DNA of 8,823 bases from Bifidobacteriaceae bacterium (GTDB taxonomy: Bacteria; Actinomycetota; Actinomycetes; Actinomycetales; WQXJ01), in contig JAITJY010000285.1 of the NCBI GenBank assembly GCA_031278675.1, positions 1-8,823 of the forward strand, in the 5' to 3' direction. Shown piece after piece: positions 7,667 through 8,823 of this stretch. The position numbers were made by a program, and so were the translations under genes. A model generated the notes under the pieces. That model ran no database searches. It was not told the origin of the DNA and worked only from the letters and a program-made list of their open reading frames with translations. Position 1 is the first letter of the stretch. The number at the start of each line of letters is the position of its first letter.

Positions 7667-7679
7667 ACGGCGTCGCCGT
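7667..7679. repeat. Perfect inverted repeat ACGGCG-t-CGCCGT
   Basis: Six-base arms around a single central base, which is too tight to form a hairpin. This geometry fits a dimeric protein binding site better than an RNA structure. It lies in the divergent intergenic region. Confidence 0.4.
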
Positions 7680-7696
7680 CCGGCTACCACTCTATG

Positions 7697-7708
7697 GGGC
7701 CTAGGCCC
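7697..7708. repeat. 12-base perfect palindrome GGGCCTAGGCCC
   Basis: It sits close to the middle of the divergent region, 111 bases from the sensor start and 102 from the relaxase start. It matches the palindrome at 3851-3862 except for the central two bases. A shared operator for both transcription units is possible. Confidence 0.45.
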
Positions 7709-7784
7709 GGATATGCGGGGCAGCGCGCCACCAGCGGGCGAGCACACTTCTTGCTGACGAGGCCCGACCGGGATTTTTGGCGCA

Positions 7785-7800
7785 CCTTCCTGCCGGAAGG
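7785..7800 (+). repeat. Hairpin CCTTCC-tgcc-GGAAGG overlapping the relaxase ribosome binding site
   Basis: Perfect six-base arms with a four-base loop. The 3' arm contains the first part of the Shine-Dalgarno stretch of the relaxase gene, so folding of the mRNA could mask the ribosome binding site and keep relaxase expression low. Confidence 0.45.
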
Positions 7801-7803
7801 GAG
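7797..7803 (+). promoter_or_regulatory. Ribosome binding site of the relaxase
   Basis: AAGGGAG lies 7 bases before ATG 7811 and supports that start over the second ATG four codons later. Confidence 0.6.
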
Positions 7804-7810
7804 CGCCGAG

Positions 7811-8823
7811 ATGACGGTTTCGATGCGGGTTATCACCGCCGGGGACGGCTACAAGTATGTGTTGAAGTCGGTGGTGGCGGGCGATGGGGATCGCAGCTTG
7901 TCTACGCCGTTGACTCGCTACTACACCGAGGTTGGTTGCCCGCCGGGCCGGTGGATGGGTTCGGGTATCCCCTCCCTGAGACTTGACTCGCTGCACGCCG
8001 GGGATGCGGTGACGGAGTTGCAGTTGCAGCTCTTGATCGGGCAGGGCCGCAACCCGGTGACCGGCGAGGATTTGGGCCGCCCGTTCCTGAGCCACCGCAG
8101 TGTGCGGCAGCGCGTCCGGGAACGTGCAGCCGCCCTCGACCCTGCATTGTCCGATGATGAGCGTGCAGCCGCCATGCGGCAGATCGGCGACGAGGAAGCC
8201 GCGCGCGGCACCCGCCGCACGGTCGCGGGCTACGACTACACGTTCTCGGTGCCGAAGTCGGTTTCGGTGTTGTGGGCGGTGGCGGATGCGGGCACGCAGG
8301 AGTTGATCGCGCGGGCCCACCACAACGCGGTGGCGCAGGTGCTCGACTTCTTGGAGCGGGAGGTGGTGGCGACCCGGATCGGGGCGTCAACGCGCGGCGG
8401 CCCGGCGGCTCAGGCGGACTCCGCTGGGGTGCTCGCCACAGCCTACGACCACTGGGACTCAAGAGCGGGTGATCCGCAGTTGCACACGCATGTTCTGGTT
8501 TCCAACAAGACCTGCACTGTTCAGGACGGCAGGTGGCGGGCTGTTGACGGGCGTCCGATGCACGCCGCGACCGTGGCGGTGTCGCAGTTGTTCAACGCCG
8601 CTTTGGCGGACGAGTTGGCTCGCGTGTTCGGTCTGGGTTGGGACACCCGCGACCGGGGCGAGGACCGCTACGCCGCTTGGGAGGTGGCCGGTGTCGGCGA
8701 GGATCTGATCGCGGAGTTCTCGGCTCGCGCCCGCGACATCGACCACGAGACCAGACGCCTGGTCGCCGCATATGCGGCAGAGCATGGCAGGCAGCCGTCC
8801 GACCGGACGATCATCCGGTTGCG
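7811..8823 (+). CDS. MobF-family (TrwC/TraI-like) conjugative relaxase, N-terminal part
   Basis: The first 337 residues are present, with no stop before the edge. They cover the relaxase domain; the helicase part usual in this family would lie beyond the window. This enzyme nicks one strand at the transfer origin through an active-site tyrosine and leads that strand into the recipient during conjugation. The metal-binding triad is H214, H225 and H227 in YDHWDSRAGDPQLHTH, with the same spacing (11, 2) as in TrwC and F TraI. TFSVPKSVSVLW (144-155) is the conserved core motif. Candidate catalytic tyrosines are Y14/Y16 and Y37/Y38. The second pair, in TRYYTEVGCPPGRWMGSG, lines up with DDYY of TrwC, but about 13 extra residues separate the two pairs. 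It is transcribed away from the sensor operon. It suggests a conjugative plasmid or integrative element; whether the helicase domain is intact cannot be seen. Confidence 0.94.
   Translation, partial: MTVSMRVITAGDGYKYVLKSVVAGDGDRSLSTPLTRYYTEVGCPPGRWMGSGIPSLRLDSLHAGDAVTELQLQLLIGQGRNPVTGEDLGRPFLSHRSVRQRVRERAAALDPALSDDERAAAMRQIGDEEAARGTRRTVAGYDYTFSVPKSVSVLWAVADAGTQELIARAHHNAVAQVLDFLEREVVATRIGASTRGGPAAQADSAGVLATAYDHWDSRAGDPQLHTHVLVSNKTCTVQDGRWRAVDGRPMHAATVAVSQLFNAALADELARVFGLGWDTRDRGEDRYAAWEVAGVGEDLIAEFSARARDIDHETRRLVAAYAAEHGRQPSDRTIIRL

Noticed and set aside
7762..7778. Small GC inverted repeat CCCGACCGGG followed by five T on the plus strand, resembling a terminator
   Set aside because: The loop would be two bases with a four-base stem, too tight to form a stable hairpin, and no plus-strand gene ends before it.
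7586..8323. A continuation of the first sensor's frame upstream, giving a 743-residue protein
   Set aside because: The added stretch is antisense to the clearly homologous relaxase, is rich in Arg/Gly/Pro without domain features, and would bury the first membrane helix deep inside. GTG 7585 with AGGAGG before it fits the family.

Overview
The window is GC-rich, with codons ending mostly in G or C, GTG as well as ATG starts, and a relaxase N-terminus of the type seen in actinobacterial MobF proteins. Together these suggest a high-GC Gram-positive (Actinomycetota). No rRNA, tRNA or CRISPR was seen, so I do not assign a genus.

Layout. Positions 1-3635 (minus strand) hold most of a very large secreted protein with a signal peptide, FG-GAP/VCBS-like calcium-loop repeats, a fibronectin type III domain and the start of an Ig-like domain. 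Its C-terminus lies outside the window. Upstream, also on the minus strand, is a tightly packed three-gene signalling operon transcribed from about 7600 down to 3920. It consists of two paralogous 7TMR-DISM-type membrane sensors (7585-6092 and 6092-4653, overlapping by ATGA) and an OmpR/PhoB-type response regulator (4645-3920). A 225-base divergent intergenic region rich in inverted repeats (7586-7810) separates this operon from a plus-strand gene for a TrwC/TraI-like MobF conjugative relaxase (from 7811, running off the right edge).

Most notable point. Both membrane sensors carry an N-terminal jelly-roll-like extracellular domain, a seven-helix membrane block and a complete-looking histidine phosphotransfer (DHp/HisKA) helical hairpin. 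Both then stop where the ATP-binding catalytic domain should begin. The next gene starts at once in each case, so no HATPase remnant can be hidden between them. The operon therefore has two phosphoacceptor receptors and a fully conserved response regulator but no kinase catalytic domain. A catalytic subunit acting in trans, cross-phosphorylation by another kinase, or a phosphatase-only role are the main readings.

How it may work together (inference). The receptors would sense an extracellular ligand, perhaps a glycan or other surface-bound compound, and set the phosphorylation of the regulator. The regulator may control the large secreted protein just downstream and the operon itself. A nearly identical 12-base palindrome (GGGCC-NN-GGCCC) lies in both intergenic regions. 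The neighbouring MobF relaxase suggests that the locus is carried by, or lies next to, a conjugative plasmid or integrative element.
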